From positions 1-64,000 of the forward strand of contig NZ_QKYU01000012.1 in the NCBI RefSeq assembly GCF_003253705.1: 64,000 nt of DNA, in the 5' to 3' direction. The translations under genes and the position numbers were made by a program. The stretch is from Humitalea rosea (GTDB lineage: Bacteria > Pseudomonadota > Alphaproteobacteria > Acetobacterales > Acetobacteraceae). The notes beneath the pieces were generated by a model. That model did not search any database, was not told the DNA's origin, and saw only the letters and a program-made list of their open reading frames with translations. Shown here one piece after another: positions 36,700 to 45,549 of this stretch (positions within the stretch are counted from its first letter, which is position 1; each line of letters opens with the position of its first letter).

Positions 36700-37710
36700 A
36701 TGCGCGCCCTGCTGCTTTGCCTCGCCCTGCTGCTGCCGGCCGGCCCCCTCGGCGCGCAGACCGCCGAGCCCTTCCGCATCCTCAACCGCACCGGCCAGCC
36801 GGCGACCGCACTCTACGCCGTGCGGGCGGGGCGGACGGACTGGGGCGGCAACCTGCTGACGCATGGGCCGCTGCCGGATGGTGGCGGCTTCCGGCTGCGG
36901 CCCAATGCCGATGCCGGCTGCCGCTTCGACCTGCGGCTGGTGCTGGCCGATGGCAAGGAAGCCCTGGTGCGGGGGCAGGAGGTTTGCGTCGAGCGCCAGA
37001 TCATCCTGGATGCCGCCGCCGCGCGGGCGATCCGCTCGGGGGCCGCGGCCAATCCTCAGGCGCCGAACCGCCAGGCGCGGGCCAGCACCGGCACCGGCTT
37101 TACCGTCGCGCTCGATGCGATCCTGACCAATCACCACGTGGTGGAAACCTGCAATCGCATCCTCGTCCGCACCCCGGATGGGCGGTTCCTGGGCGCCACG
37201 CCGCCGGCGCGGGTGGACCGCCGGCTGGATCTGGCGCTGCTGACGGTGCCGGGGCTGGACCTGCCGCCGCTGGCCTTCCGCAGCACACCCGCGATCCGGC
37301 GTGGCGAGGGGGTGGTGGCCTATGGGTTTCCGCTGTCCGGGCTGCTGTCCTCCGACGCCAAGCTGACGCGGGGCGAGGTGAACGGGCTGAACGGGCTGCG
37401 CGACGACGCGACCCAGATGCAGATCAGCGCCGAGGTGCAGCCCGGCAACTCCGGCGGCCCGCTGCTGGATATGCAAGGGCATGTGGTGGGCGTGGTGGTG
37501 GCCAAGCTCAACGCCCAGGCGGTGGCGCGGCAGACCGGGGATATCGCCCAGAATGTGAATTTTGCCATCAAGGGCAGCGAGGCGCTGGGGTTTCTGCGCA
37601 CGTTGAATGTGGCGCCGGTGCTGGCGGAGAGCCGGGGGGCGGAACGGAGCACACCGGATATCGGGGATATCGCGCAGGGATCGACGGTGTTTGTGCGGTG
37701 TGAGCGGTAG
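36700..37710 (+). CDS. Exported trypsin-like serine protease with an N-terminal cysteine-pair module
   Basis: 336 residues with a signal peptide (MRALLLCLALLLPAGPLGAQ). Residues about 23-103 are one copy of the module found five times in the protein at 9295-10770: FRILNRTG, a WGGNLL turn, Cys74 in GCRFDLRLVLADG and Cys96 in GQEVCVER, again 22 residues apart. The protease domain follows (about 128-300) with the triad His146 (ILTNHHVVE), Asp177 (RRLDLAL) and Ser251 (QPGNSGGPLLD). No PDZ domain is seen, so it is a stand-alone S1-type protease rather than DegP. It is the last of the protein-quality genes starting at 34437, 20 bases after DUF971. Confidence 0.9.
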   Translation: MRALLLCLALLLPAGPLGAQTAEPFRILNRTGQPATALYAVRAGRTDWGGNLLTHGPLPDGGGFRLRPNADAGCRFDLRLVLADGKEALVRGQEVCVERQIILDAAAARAIRSGAAANPQAPNRQARASTGTGFTVALDAILTNHHVVETCNRILVRTPDGRFLGATPPARVDRRLDLALLTVPGLDLPPLAFRSTPAIRRGEGVVAYGFPLSGLLSSDAKLTRGEVNGLNGLRDDATQMQISAEVQPGNSGGPLLDMQGHVVGVVVAKLNAQAVARQTGDIAQNVNFAIKGSEALGFLRTLNVAPVLAESRGAERSTPDIGDIAQGSTVFVRCER

Positions 37711-37713
37711 CCT

Positions 37714-38913
37714 CTACACCGTCACCCGCCGCACCCCCCGCAACGCCAGATTCCCCCCGACCCCACAAGCCGCCATCACCGCCATGGTCCCGATCCCGGC
37801 GCCGCCCTCGATCACCCCCACCAGCGCCGTCATCGCCGCGCCGAACCCCATCTGCAGCGCCCCGATCAGCCCGCTGGCGGTCCCGGCAAAGGTCGGGCGG
37901 ACGCTGACCGCCGCCGCGATGGTATTGGGCTGGCCCATGCCATTGCCGAAGCCCACCACCGCCATCGGCGCGAAGAACAGCCACAGGCTGCCCGGCACCA
38001 GCAGCACCAGCGCGAGCCCGGCCACCGCGCCGATGGTGGTGATGGCCAGCGCCACGCTGATCATCCGCATCGAGCCCAGCCGCATCGACAGCCGCCCCGC
38101 CGCGAAGGACCCCGCCATGAAGGCGACCGACACGCCGACGAAGGCATAGGCGTAATCCTGCGGGCTGCGCCCCATGCCCTGCACCACCACGAAGGGCGCG
38201 CCGCCCATGAAGGCGAAGAACACGCCCGAGGTGCAGCAGTTCACAGCACCCAGCCAACGGAACTCCGGCACCGCCAGCAGCCCGCCGTAGGCGCGCAGCA
38301 CGCCGGCGATCCCCGCCATCGGGGTGGGGCTGGCCAAGGTCTCGGGCAGGCGGAACCAGGTAGCGGCCGCGACCAGCGCGCCATAGCCGAAGCAGATCAG
38401 CATCCCCGCCCGCCAGCCGAGCGTCGCATCCATCCAGGCACCGAGCAGCGGCGCGAGCATCGGCGCCGCACTCATCGCCATGAGGACATAGGCGAGCACG
38501 CTGGCGGCGCGGTCGCGCGGATAGACATCGCGGATCATCGCGCGCCCGAGCACCATGCCCGCACAGCCGCCCATGGCCTGCATCACCCGCGCCACCGCCA
38601 GCCCGCCGATGGACTGCGCCGAGGCCGCGGCGAGGGTCGCGACCAGATAGATCGCAAGCCCGACCAGCAACACCGGCCGCCGCCCGAAGCGGTCCGAGGC
38701 CGTGCCGTAGAACATCTGCCCCAGCGCCACCCCCGCGAGGTACAGCGTCAAGGTCAGCTGCACCGCCGCGTTGCTGGCGCCGAACTGCTCGCCCAGCCGC
38801 GGCAGCGAGGGCACCAGCACCTGCATGGTGAAGGGGCCGATGGCCGTCATCGCCACCAGCAGCCAGGTGGCGGGTGTTGGTTTCACAGGATGCTTTGGCC
38901 GGTCTTCTTCCAA
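37714..38913 (-). CDS. Bcr/CflA-type multidrug efflux MFS transporter
   Basis: 399 residues with 12 predicted helices. The Bcr/CflA group is recognised from [20 protein letters not shown] near the N-terminus, [20 protein letters not shown] with GRRPVLLVG (motif A), and [20 protein letters not shown] with [11 protein letters not shown] (motif C area). It probably exports drugs or metabolites with proton antiport. The start at 38913 overlaps the end of the transaldolase gene by about 31 bases, so the two are coupled. It is convergent with the serine protease gene, with only three bases between them. Confidence 0.9.
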   Translation of the reverse strand: MEEDRPKHPVKPTPATWLLVAMTAIGPFTMQVLVPSLPRLGEQFGASNAAVQLTLTLYLAGVALGQMFYGTASDRFGRRPVLLVGLAIYLVATLAAASAQSIGGLAVARVMQAMGGCAGMVLGRAMIRDVYPRDRAASVLAYVLMAMSAAPMLAPLLGAWMDATLGWRAGMLICFGYGALVAAATWFRLPETLASPTPMAGIAGVLRAYGGLLAVPEFRWLGAVNCCTSGVFFAFMGGAPFVVVQGMGRSPQDYAYAFVGVSVAFMAGSFAAGRLSMRLGSMRMISVALAITTIGAVAGLALVLLVPGSLWLFFAPMAVVGFGNGMGQPNTIAAAVSVRPTFAGTASGLIGALQMGFGAAMTALVGVIEGGAGIGTMAVMAACGVGGNLALRGVRRVTV

Positions 38914-39539
38914 TCGGCGAGGAAGGCCTCAAGCCCACGATCGGTCAGCGGGTGCCTGTAGAGCTGGCGGATCACCGACGGCGGCAGGGTCGAGACATGG
39001 GCGCCCAGCTTGGCGGCCTCGACCAGATGGATCGGATGGCGGATGGAGGCGACCAGCACCTCGGTTCGCAGGTTGGGGTAGTTGCGGTAGATGGTCATGA
39101 TGTCAGCGATCAGCTTCATGCCGTCCTGCGCGATATCATCCAGCCGGCCGACGAAGGGCGAGACGAAACTCGCGCCAGCCTTGGCCGCCAGCAGCGCCTG
39201 GGCGGGGGAGAAGCACAGCGTGACGTTGACCAGGGTGCCCTCGCTCGTGAAGGCCTTGCAGGCGCGCAGGCCGGCTTCGGTCAGCGGCACCTTGATGCAG
39301 ACGTTCTTGGCGATGTCGCGCAGGAACTTGCCCTCGGCCAGCATGCCCTCGAAATCGGTCGCGGTGACCTCGGCGCTGACGGGACCTGGGGTGATGGCGC
39401 AGATCTCGGCGATGACCTCGGCCATCTTGCGGCCGGATTTGGCGATGATGGAGGGGTTGGTGGTGACCCCATCGACCATGCCGGCCTCGGTCAGTGCCTT
39501 GATGTCCGCGATATCGGCGGTATCGACGAAGAATTTCAT
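38883..39539 (-). CDS. tal: Transaldolase, small (FSA/TAL type 3) family
   Basis: 218 residues, the small single-domain class. Transfers dihydroxyacetone units in the pentose phosphate pathway through a Schiff base; the catalytic Lys lies in [17 protein letters not shown]. The N-terminus [18 protein letters not shown] and [16 protein letters not shown] are typical. In [14 protein letters not shown] a Phe stands where fructose-6-phosphate aldolases have Tyr, which favours transaldolase activity; this is family knowledge, not proof. It is divergent from priA by 40 bases, an arrangement I recall from other alphaproteobacteria. Confidence 0.93.
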   Translation of the reverse strand: MKFFVDTADIADIKALTEAGMVDGVTTNPSIIAKSGRKMAEVIAEICAITPGPVSAEVTATDFEGMLAEGKFLRDIAKNVCIKVPLTEAGLRACKAFTSEGTLVNVTLCFSPAQALLAAKAGASFVSPFVGRLDDIAQDGMKLIADIMTIYRNYPNLRTEVLVASIRHPIHLVEAAKLGAHVSTLPPSVIRQLYRHPLTDRGLEAFLADWKKTGQSIL

Positions 39540-39579
39540 GGGGGGTCTCCGGAGGATGGGCTCAGGCCGGGCATAGCGG

Positions 39580-41814
39580 ATGGCAGGCGCCCGGCGAACC
39601 CCCGTTCACGTGAAAGCAGCATCGCTGCTACCGGAGGATGTACCGCGCCGCATCCGCGTGCTGCTGCCGCTGCCGCTCGCGGGCGCCTATGATTACCGCG
39701 TGCCGGAGGGGCTGGCCGTGCCGCCGCCCGGCAGTTTCGTCGAGGTGCCGCTCGGCGGGCGCGAGGTCGCAGGCGTGGTCTGGGATGGGGAGGCCGATCC
39801 CACCCTGCCCGCCTCGCGGCTGAAGCCGCTCCTCCGCGTCTTCGACTGCCCGGCGATGACCGCACCGCTGCGGCGCCTGGTGGATTGGATCGCGAGCTAC
39901 ACCCTCTCGCCCCCCGGCGCCGTGCTGCGGATGACGATGAGCGCGCCCTCGGCCCTGGAGCCCGCCGCCCCCACCGCCGGCTGGCGCCGCGCCGATCCGC
40001 CGCCCCCCGCCGCGCGCATCAGCCCCGCACGCGCCCGCGTGCTGGCGCTGGTCGCCGATGGCGCCCCCCATGCGGGCGGGCTGCTGGCGGAGGCCGCGGG
40101 CGTCGGCCCCGGTGTGGTGCGGGGCATGGCCTCGGCCGGGTTGCTGGAACCGGCGCTGCTCCCGCCCGATGCGCGCTTCGCCCGCCCCGACCCCGCGCAT
40201 CAGGGCTCGGTGCTGACCGAGGGGCAGGCCGATGCCGCCCGCGCGCTGCGCGCGGCCGTCGCCGAGCATGGCTTCTCCGTCACTTTGCTCGCCGGCGTCA
40301 CCGGCTCGGGCAAGACCGAGGTCTATCTGGAAGCGGTGGCCGAGGCGCTGCGCGCCGGGCGGCAGGCGCTGGTGCTGCTGCCGGAAATCGCGCTCTCCAC
40401 CCAATGGCTCGACCGTTTTTCCGCGCGCTTCGGCTGCGCGCCGGCGCTGTGGCATTCGGAACTGACCCCGCGCACCCGGCGCGACACCTGGCGCGCGGTG
40501 GCGGAGGGGGCGGCGCCAGTCGTGGTCGGCGCGCGCTCGGCGCTGTTCCTGCCCTTCCCCGACCTCGGCACCATCATCGTCGATGAGGAGCACGAGACCT
40601 CCTTCAAGCAGGAGGAAGGCGTCGTCTATTCCGCCCGCGACATGGCGGTGGTGCGGGCGCGGCTCACCCGGGCGGCGGCGGTGCTGGTCAGCGCCACGCC
40701 CAGCCTGGAAACCCTGACCAATGCCGAGGCCGGGCGCTACCGCCTACTGCATCTGCCCTTGCGCCATGGCGCGGCGGGGCTGCCGCAGGTCTCGGCGATC
40801 GATCTGCGGACCTGCCCGCCCGAACGCGGGCGTTTCCTCTCGCCCGCATTGGTCGAGGCGGTGAACGCGACCATCGCCCGCGGCGAACAGGCGATGCTGT
40901 TCCTGAACCGGCGCGGCTATGCGCCGCTGACGCTGTGCCGCGCCTGCGGGCACCGCATGCGCTGCCCGAACTGCACCGCCTGGCTGGTCGAGCACCGGCT
41001 GCAACGCCGGCTGCAATGCCACCATTGCGGCCATGCCGAACCGATCCCCCCCGCCTGCCCGGCCTGCGGTGCGGAGGGCACGCTGGCCGCCGTCGGCCCC
41101 GGCGTGGAGCGGGTGCAGGAGGAAGCGGCCGAGGTCTTCCCCGATGCAAGGCGCATCGTCATGGCCTCCGACACCATCGCCGGCCCCGCGGCGGCCAGCG
41201 AGGCGGCGCGGCGCATCGTGGATCGCGAGGTCGATCTGATCATCGGCACCCAGATCGTCGCCAAGGGCTGGAACTTTCCTGACCTGACCTTGGTCGGCGT
41301 GGTCGATGCCGATCTCGGGCTGGCGGGCGGCGACCTGCGCGCGGCGGAGCGCACGGTGCAGTTGCTGCACCAGGTCTCGGGCCGCGCCGGCCGCGCCGAT
41401 GCGCCGGGGCATGTGCTGCTGCAAACCTGGAACCCCGAGCATCCGGTGATGCAGGCGCTGATCGGCGGCGACCTCGATGCCTTCATGCGGGCCGAGGCGG
41501 ACCAGCGCCGCCCCGGCCACTGGCCGCCCTTCGGACGCCTCGCCGCGCTGATCGTCAGCAGCGAGGATGAGGCGGCGGCGGATCGCGCCGCGCGCGACCT
41601 CGGCCGCGCCGCGCCGCAGGGCGATGGCTTCGAGGTGCTGGGCCCCGCGCCAGCGCCCTTGGCCCTGCTGCGCGGGCGGCACCGGCGGCGGCTGCTGCTG
41701 AAGGCGCGGCGGGATATCGCGGTGCAGCCGATCCTGCATGAATGGCTGGCGCGGGTGCCGGTCTCGAACCAGGTGCGGGTGCAGGTGGATGTGGACCCGG
41801 TGGGGTTCCTTTAG
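39580..41814 (+). CDS. priA: Primosomal protein N' (PriA helicase)
   Basis: 744 residues, normal for PriA. It is the 3'-5' superfamily 2 helicase that restarts stalled replication forks. The N-terminal DNA-binding domain begins [20 protein letters not shown]. The helicase core has Walker [18 protein letters not shown], the DEEH box in [15 protein letters not shown], and [10 protein letters not shown]. The zinc region has [13 protein letters not shown] and [20 protein letters not shown], eight cysteines as expected. Later motifs are [20 protein letters not shown] and [10 protein letters not shown]. The start ATG at 39580 may be extended by about 10 residues relative to a GTG at 39610. Divergent from tal. 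Confidence 0.96.
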   Translation: MAGARRTPVHVKAASLLPEDVPRRIRVLLPLPLAGAYDYRVPEGLAVPPPGSFVEVPLGGREVAGVVWDGEADPTLPASRLKPLLRVFDCPAMTAPLRRLVDWIASYTLSPPGAVLRMTMSAPSALEPAAPTAGWRRADPPPPAARISPARARVLALVADGAPHAGGLLAEAAGVGPGVVRGMASAGLLEPALLPPDARFARPDPAHQGSVLTEGQADAARALRAAVAEHGFSVTLLAGVTGSGKTEVYLEAVAEALRAGRQALVLLPEIALSTQWLDRFSARFGCAPALWHSELTPRTRRDTWRAVAEGAAPVVVGARSALFLPFPDLGTIIVDEEHETSFKQEEGVVYSARDMAVVRARLTRAAAVLVSATPSLETLTNAEAGRYRLLHLPLRHGAAGLPQVSAIDLRTCPPERGRFLSPALVEAVNATIARGEQAMLFLNRRGYAPLTLCRACGHRMRCPNCTAWLVEHRLQRRLQCHHCGHAEPIPPACPACGAEGTLAAVGPGVERVQEEAAEVFPDARRIVMASDTIAGPAAASEAARRIVDREVDLIIGTQIVAKGWNFPDLTLVGVVDADLGLAGGDLRAAERTVQLLHQVSGRAGRADAPGHVLLQTWNPEHPVMQALIGGDLDAFMRAEADQRRPGHWPPFGRLAALIVSSEDEAAADRAARDLGRAAPQGDGFEVLGPAPAPLALLRGRHRRRLLLKARRDIAVQPILHEWLARVPVSNQVRVQVDVDPVGFL

Positions 41815-41860
41815 CCGCTGCCGATGTTTATCCCTGCCCGATCCCCGATCGAGGCGCCCC

Positions 41861-42829
41861 ATGTTCCCCTCCAAATCCGACCTGACCATCTGCTTCGCCC
41901 ACCCGGCCTATCGGTTTCAGGAGCGTTTCGAGGCGCTCGGCACCGGGCTGCGCATCATCCAGGTGCGAGATCGCGCCAGCCTGGAGCAGCGCCTGGGCGA
42001 GGCGGATGTGCTGGTCATCTCCGGATTGTGGAAGAACGATTTGATCCCCTTGGCCACGAAGTTGCGCTTCGTGCAGTCGGTCAGCGCCGGCGTGGACCAG
42101 TATGGGCAGGACGCGTTCCGCGCCGCCGGCATCCGCCTCGCCAGCGCCCAGGGCGCCAATGTCCGCGCGGTGTCCGAGCATGCGATGTCGCTGATCCTCG
42201 CCCTCGCCCGCCGCCTGCCGGAGGCGCGCGACAACCAGGCCCGCAAATTCTGGCGCGGCATGGTCGGCGATTTGTCGCTGCGTGAGGATGAGCTGGGCGG
42301 CAAGACCCTGCTCGTCGTCGGCATCGGCGGCATCGGCGGCAGGCTCGCGCGGCTTGCCAAGGCCTTCGACATGAACGTCATCGGCATCCGCCGTGACCCG
42401 GCCGGCGGACTGAACGGCGCGGATGAAGTCCACGCGCTGAGCGCCTTGAAGGATCAGATCCCCCGCGCCGATTACGTCGCGCTGACCTGCCCGCTGACGC
42501 CCGAGACCACCGGCATCATCAATGCCGAGACCCTGGCGCTGATGAAGCCGTCGTCCTTCCTCATCAACGTGGCGCGCGGAAAAGTCTGCGTGGAGGCGGA
42601 TGTCGCCGATGTCATGGCGCGCGGCGCCATCGCCGGCGCTGGGCTCGACACCTTCGAGGGTGAGCCGCTCTCGCCCGACAGCCCGCTCTGGACGATGCCG
42701 AATGTGATCATCACCCCGCATAGTGCCGGCGAGACCCGCCGCTACGAGGACAATGTCATCGCGCTGCTGCTGGAGAACCTGGACCGGCTGGGGCGTGGCG
42801 AGACGGTGCTGAAGAACCAGATCGTCTGA
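41861..42829 (+). CDS. D-2-hydroxyacid dehydrogenase family protein
   Basis: 322 residues. NAD(P)-dependent reductase or dehydrogenase of 2-oxo acids. The nucleotide fold has LLVVGIGGIGGRLARLAKAF near residue 150. Catalytic Arg is in FLINVARGKVCVE, Glu in GLDTFEGEPLSPDSPLW, and His in IITPHSAGETRRYE. The ATG at 41861 follows the priA end by about 46 bases; the longer reading from 41738 lies inside priA. It is two bases ahead of a SelA-like PLP enzyme gene, so the pair probably forms an operon. The exact substrate is unknown; glyoxylate, hydroxypyruvate or an amino-acid-derived oxo acid is possible. Confidence 0.88.
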   Translation: MFPSKSDLTICFAHPAYRFQERFEALGTGLRIIQVRDRASLEQRLGEADVLVISGLWKNDLIPLATKLRFVQSVSAGVDQYGQDAFRAAGIRLASAQGANVRAVSEHAMSLILALARRLPEARDNQARKFWRGMVGDLSLREDELGGKTLLVVGIGGIGGRLARLAKAFDMNVIGIRRDPAGGLNGADEVHALSALKDQIPRADYVALTCPLTPETTGIINAETLALMKPSSFLINVARGKVCVEADVADVMARGAIAGAGLDTFEGEPLSPDSPLWTMPNVIITPHSAGETRRYEDNVIALLLENLDRLGRGETVLKNQIV

Positions 42830-42831
42830 CC

Positions 42832-44073
42832 ATGGACTATGCCGCCCTCGGCGTGGTGCCGGTGATCAACGCCTTCGGCACCAACACCCGGCTTTCGGGC
42901 GGCGTGCTGGCACCGGCGGTGGTGGCGGCGATGGCGGCGGCCAGCACCGCCACGGTGGATATGCTGGACCTGCAGGCCGCCGCCAGCCGCGTCATCGCCG
43001 GGGTGACGGGGGCGGAGGCCGGGATCGTGACCAGCGGCGCCTCGGCCGGCATCCTCCTGGGGGCGGCGGCGTGCCTGGCGGGGCTGGATCTTGGCGCGAT
43101 GCAGCGCCTGCCCGATACCAGGGGCATGGCGCGCGAGATCGTCGCGATCCGCAGCCAGCGCAACATGTATGACCGCGCGCTGCGCGTGGCTGGCGCGCGG
43201 ATCGTGGAGGTCGGCATCCCCGACCGCTTCTCCGGCCCCGGCGTGCGCGATGCGGCGGCGTGGGAGGTCGCGCAGGCGATCCGCCCCGGCCGCACCGCCG
43301 CGATCTATTATCTGGCAGGGCCGCACAGCGAACCCTCGCTGCCCGAGATCGTCGCGGTCGCCCGCGCGCATGGGCTGCCGGTGCTGGTGGATGCCGCGGC
43401 GCAACTGCCGCCCGCGACCAACCTGCGCCGCTTCCTCGAGGAAGGCGCCGATCTGGTCGCCTTCAGCGGCGGCAAGGCGATCGGCGGGCCGCAGGCCAGC
43501 GGCATATTGTGCGGGCGGCGGGATCTGGTCGCCTCGGCGCTGGTGCAGATGCTGGACCTGGACCTGCCCGAGGATCAGTTCGAGGTGCCGCCGGAATTCG
43601 CCCCGCTGGAGGCCCTCGGCGGGCTGCCGCATCACGGCATCGGCCGCTCCTGCAAGGTGGGCAAGGAGGAGGTGATGGGGCTGCTGACCGCGCTTGTCGC
43701 CTTCGCCACCGCCGAACCGGCGGAACGCACCGAGATCTGGACCGCGCGGTTGCAGCGGCTGAAGCGGCGGATCGGGCCTTTGCCGGGGCTGTCGTTGGTC
43801 GCCGATGGCGCCAAGCCCGGGCTGCCCCTGCTGGAACTGCGCTTCGGCGATGCGGCGCGGGCCGCCGCCGTGGAGGCCGCCTGCCGCGCGCATAGCCCGG
43901 CGGTACATCTGGACGCCGGGCGCCTCCGCCAGGGCATCCTGGCGGTGAACCCGATCGCCTTGCTGGACCGCGACCTGCCGGAGCTGGCCGCGGCCCTGCG
44001 TCTGGCCTGTGGCTACTCCGCCAGCGACATCCCCAACGCCGGCTTCACATCGGCGGGCAGCGGGCAGACATAG
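42832..44073 (+). CDS. SelA-like PLP-dependent aminotransferase-fold enzyme (DgaE/SelA group)
   Basis: 413 residues. Fold type I PLP enzyme resembling L-seryl-tRNA(Sec) selenium transferase and the D-glucosaminate-6-phosphate ammonia-lyase family. Features are VINAFGTNTRLSGGVLAP, SGASAGILLGAAACLAG and the PLP Lys215 in AFSGGKAIGGPQASGILCG, with the Asp in VLVDAAAQLPP. Since no selenocysteine machinery (selB, selC) is near and it lacks the SelA N-terminal domain, a lyase or racemase role on a small amino acid or amino sugar is more likely. It directly follows the hydroxyacid dehydrogenase. Its last 61 bases overlap the end of the convergent amidohydrolase gene. Confidence 0.83.
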   Translation: MDYAALGVVPVINAFGTNTRLSGGVLAPAVVAAMAAASTATVDMLDLQAAASRVIAGVTGAEAGIVTSGASAGILLGAAACLAGLDLGAMQRLPDTRGMAREIVAIRSQRNMYDRALRVAGARIVEVGIPDRFSGPGVRDAAAWEVAQAIRPGRTAAIYYLAGPHSEPSLPEIVAVARAHGLPVLVDAAAQLPPATNLRRFLEEGADLVAFSGGKAIGGPQASGILCGRRDLVASALVQMLDLDLPEDQFEVPPEFAPLEALGGLPHHGIGRSCKVGKEEVMGLLTALVAFATAEPAERTEIWTARLQRLKRRIGPLPGLSLVADGAKPGLPLLELRFGDAARAAAVEAACRAHSPAVHLDAGRLRQGILAVNPIALLDRDLPELAAALRLACGYSASDIPNAGFTSAGSGQT

Positions 44074-45440
44074 GGGCTTTCCGCCATGCGGGCCGCGTGC
44101 TCGGCCTTGGCGCGGGCGATCAGCTCCGGGTTCTTCAGCGCATCCACCGCGGTGCCGGCCATGATCTTGGCGACATGCACCATGCCGGCATGCGCCGCCG
44201 GGTTCTTGCCCTGCGCCGTCAACTGCCAGGAATGGCCGGGCGTGCCGATCGCATAGGTCGCGCCCCGCGCCTGCACGGTCGGCACCTTCCAGGACACGTC
44301 ACCGACGTCGGTCGAGCCGACGCCGGTGCCGCCGGCGCTCGCACCCATCGGCACGATGGCGTCGCACAGCGTCAGGCCCTTCTGCACCTTCAGGCCGTGG
44401 CGGCGGAAGGCGGCGGCGATGTCGTCCGAGGTCAGGGTCTTCTGGATCTCGGCGGCGAAGGCGCGATCCTCATCGGTGAACTGCGGCGGGCCGAGGCGAT
44501 CGAAGTTCTCCTGCATCGCCTGCTCCATCGGCCCATTGCCGACAAGGTTGGACACCGCGCTGATGACCTGCGTGGTGACCGTCGTGCCGGTCATCAGCGC
44601 CGCACCCTCGGCGATCTTGCGGACCCGTTCCACCACCGGGGTCAGCGTCGCCAGATCCACGGCGCGGATCAAATAGCGGACCTTGGCCGAGGACTGCACC
44701 ACGTTCGGCGCGATGCCGCCGGCGTTCAGATAGGCGTAGTGCAGGCGGCAGTCGGAGGGGATGTGCTCGCGCAGGTAGTTCGCGCCGACGCTCATCAACT
44801 CGACCGCGTCCAGCGCCGAACGGCCCAGATGCGGTGCGCCCGCGGCATGGGCGGCACGGCCGGCGAAGGTGAAGTCGATGCGGGTATTGGCCAGCGACTC
44901 GGCCTCGTTCACGCCGGAAAAGGCGGCCGGGTGCCAGGAGATCGCGATGTCCACATCGTCGAAGGCGCCTTCGCGGACCATGAAGCCCTTGGCGGCGCCG
45001 CCTTCCTCGGCGGGGCAGCCGTAGTAGCGCACGCGGCCCGGCAGGCCGTTCTCGGCCAGCCAGTCCTTGACCGCGGCGGCGGCCATCAGGCTCGCGGAGC
45101 CCAGCAGGTTGTGGCCGCAGCCATGGCCGCTGCCATCGCCCGGCACCGGGCGGTGCTCGGCGACGCCGGCTTCCTGGCTGAGGCCCGGCAGCGCGTCGTA
45201 TTCGCCGAGGATGGCGATGACGGGACCGCCCTCACCGGCCTCGCCCATCACCGCGGTCGGGATGCCGGCGACGTTCTGGGTGACGCGGAAGCCCTCGGCC
45301 TCCAGCATGGTGGTGTGTTCGGCGCAGGAGCGGGTCTCGGCGTAGCAAAGCTCCGGCATGCCCCAGACCCGGTCGGCGAGGCCGACATAGGGGTCGCGCC
45401 GGGCGTCGACATGCTGCCAGATGGTTTCGGTATTCTTCAT
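44013..45440 (-). CDS. M20-type amidohydrolase (p-aminobenzoyl-glutamate hydrolase AbgB-like)
   Basis: 475 residues, typical of AbgB and related N-acyl amino acid amidohydrolases. Metal sites are visible: ILGEYDALPGLS, GDGSGHGCGHNLLG, PAEEGGAAKGFMVREG and ISWHPAAFSG. The insert domain has RAAHAAGAPHLGRSALDAVE. A late segment, PMGASAGGTGVGSTDVGDVS, is also found in AbgB-like enzymes. The start ATG at 45440 is used since it begins the conserved part (KNTETIWQHVDARR). No signal peptide, so it is cytoplasmic. It is divergent from a dipeptide-type ABC importer and its end overlaps the PLP gene by 61 bases. Imported N-acyl amino acids or dipeptides are the likely substrates. Confidence 0.88.
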   Translation of the reverse strand: MKNTETIWQHVDARRDPYVGLADRVWGMPELCYAETRSCAEHTTMLEAEGFRVTQNVAGIPTAVMGEAGEGGPVIAILGEYDALPGLSQEAGVAEHRPVPGDGSGHGCGHNLLGSASLMAAAAVKDWLAENGLPGRVRYYGCPAEEGGAAKGFMVREGAFDDVDIAISWHPAAFSGVNEAESLANTRIDFTFAGRAAHAAGAPHLGRSALDAVELMSVGANYLREHIPSDCRLHYAYLNAGGIAPNVVQSSAKVRYLIRAVDLATLTPVVERVRKIAEGAALMTGTTVTTQVISAVSNLVGNGPMEQAMQENFDRLGPPQFTDEDRAFAAEIQKTLTSDDIAAAFRRHGLKVQKGLTLCDAIVPMGASAGGTGVGSTDVGDVSWKVPTVQARGATYAIGTPGHSWQLTAQGKNPAAHAGMVHVAKIMAGTAVDALKNPELIARAKAEHAARMAESPYVCPLPADVKPALGMSLAE

Positions 45441-45549
45441 CGCCGGGCTCCTTGGAAGGCGCCAAGTTTTCGCACGGGCGGGTGCGTTGCGGAAGCTGGC
45501 GCGGGGGGGCGTGGCGGGGTTAGCCTCGCCCATTCCCGGAGACCCAGCC

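Noticed and set aside
38883-39539. Fructose-6-phosphate aldolase rather than transaldolase
   Set aside because: The residue that separates the two in known enzymes appears to be Phe here (SPFVGRLDD), which favours transaldolase. Only an assay would settle it.
42832-44073. A true selenocysteine synthase SelA
   Set aside because: No SelB or tRNA-Sec gene is visible and the N-terminal SelA domain is missing. The sequence fits better with SelA-like lyases.
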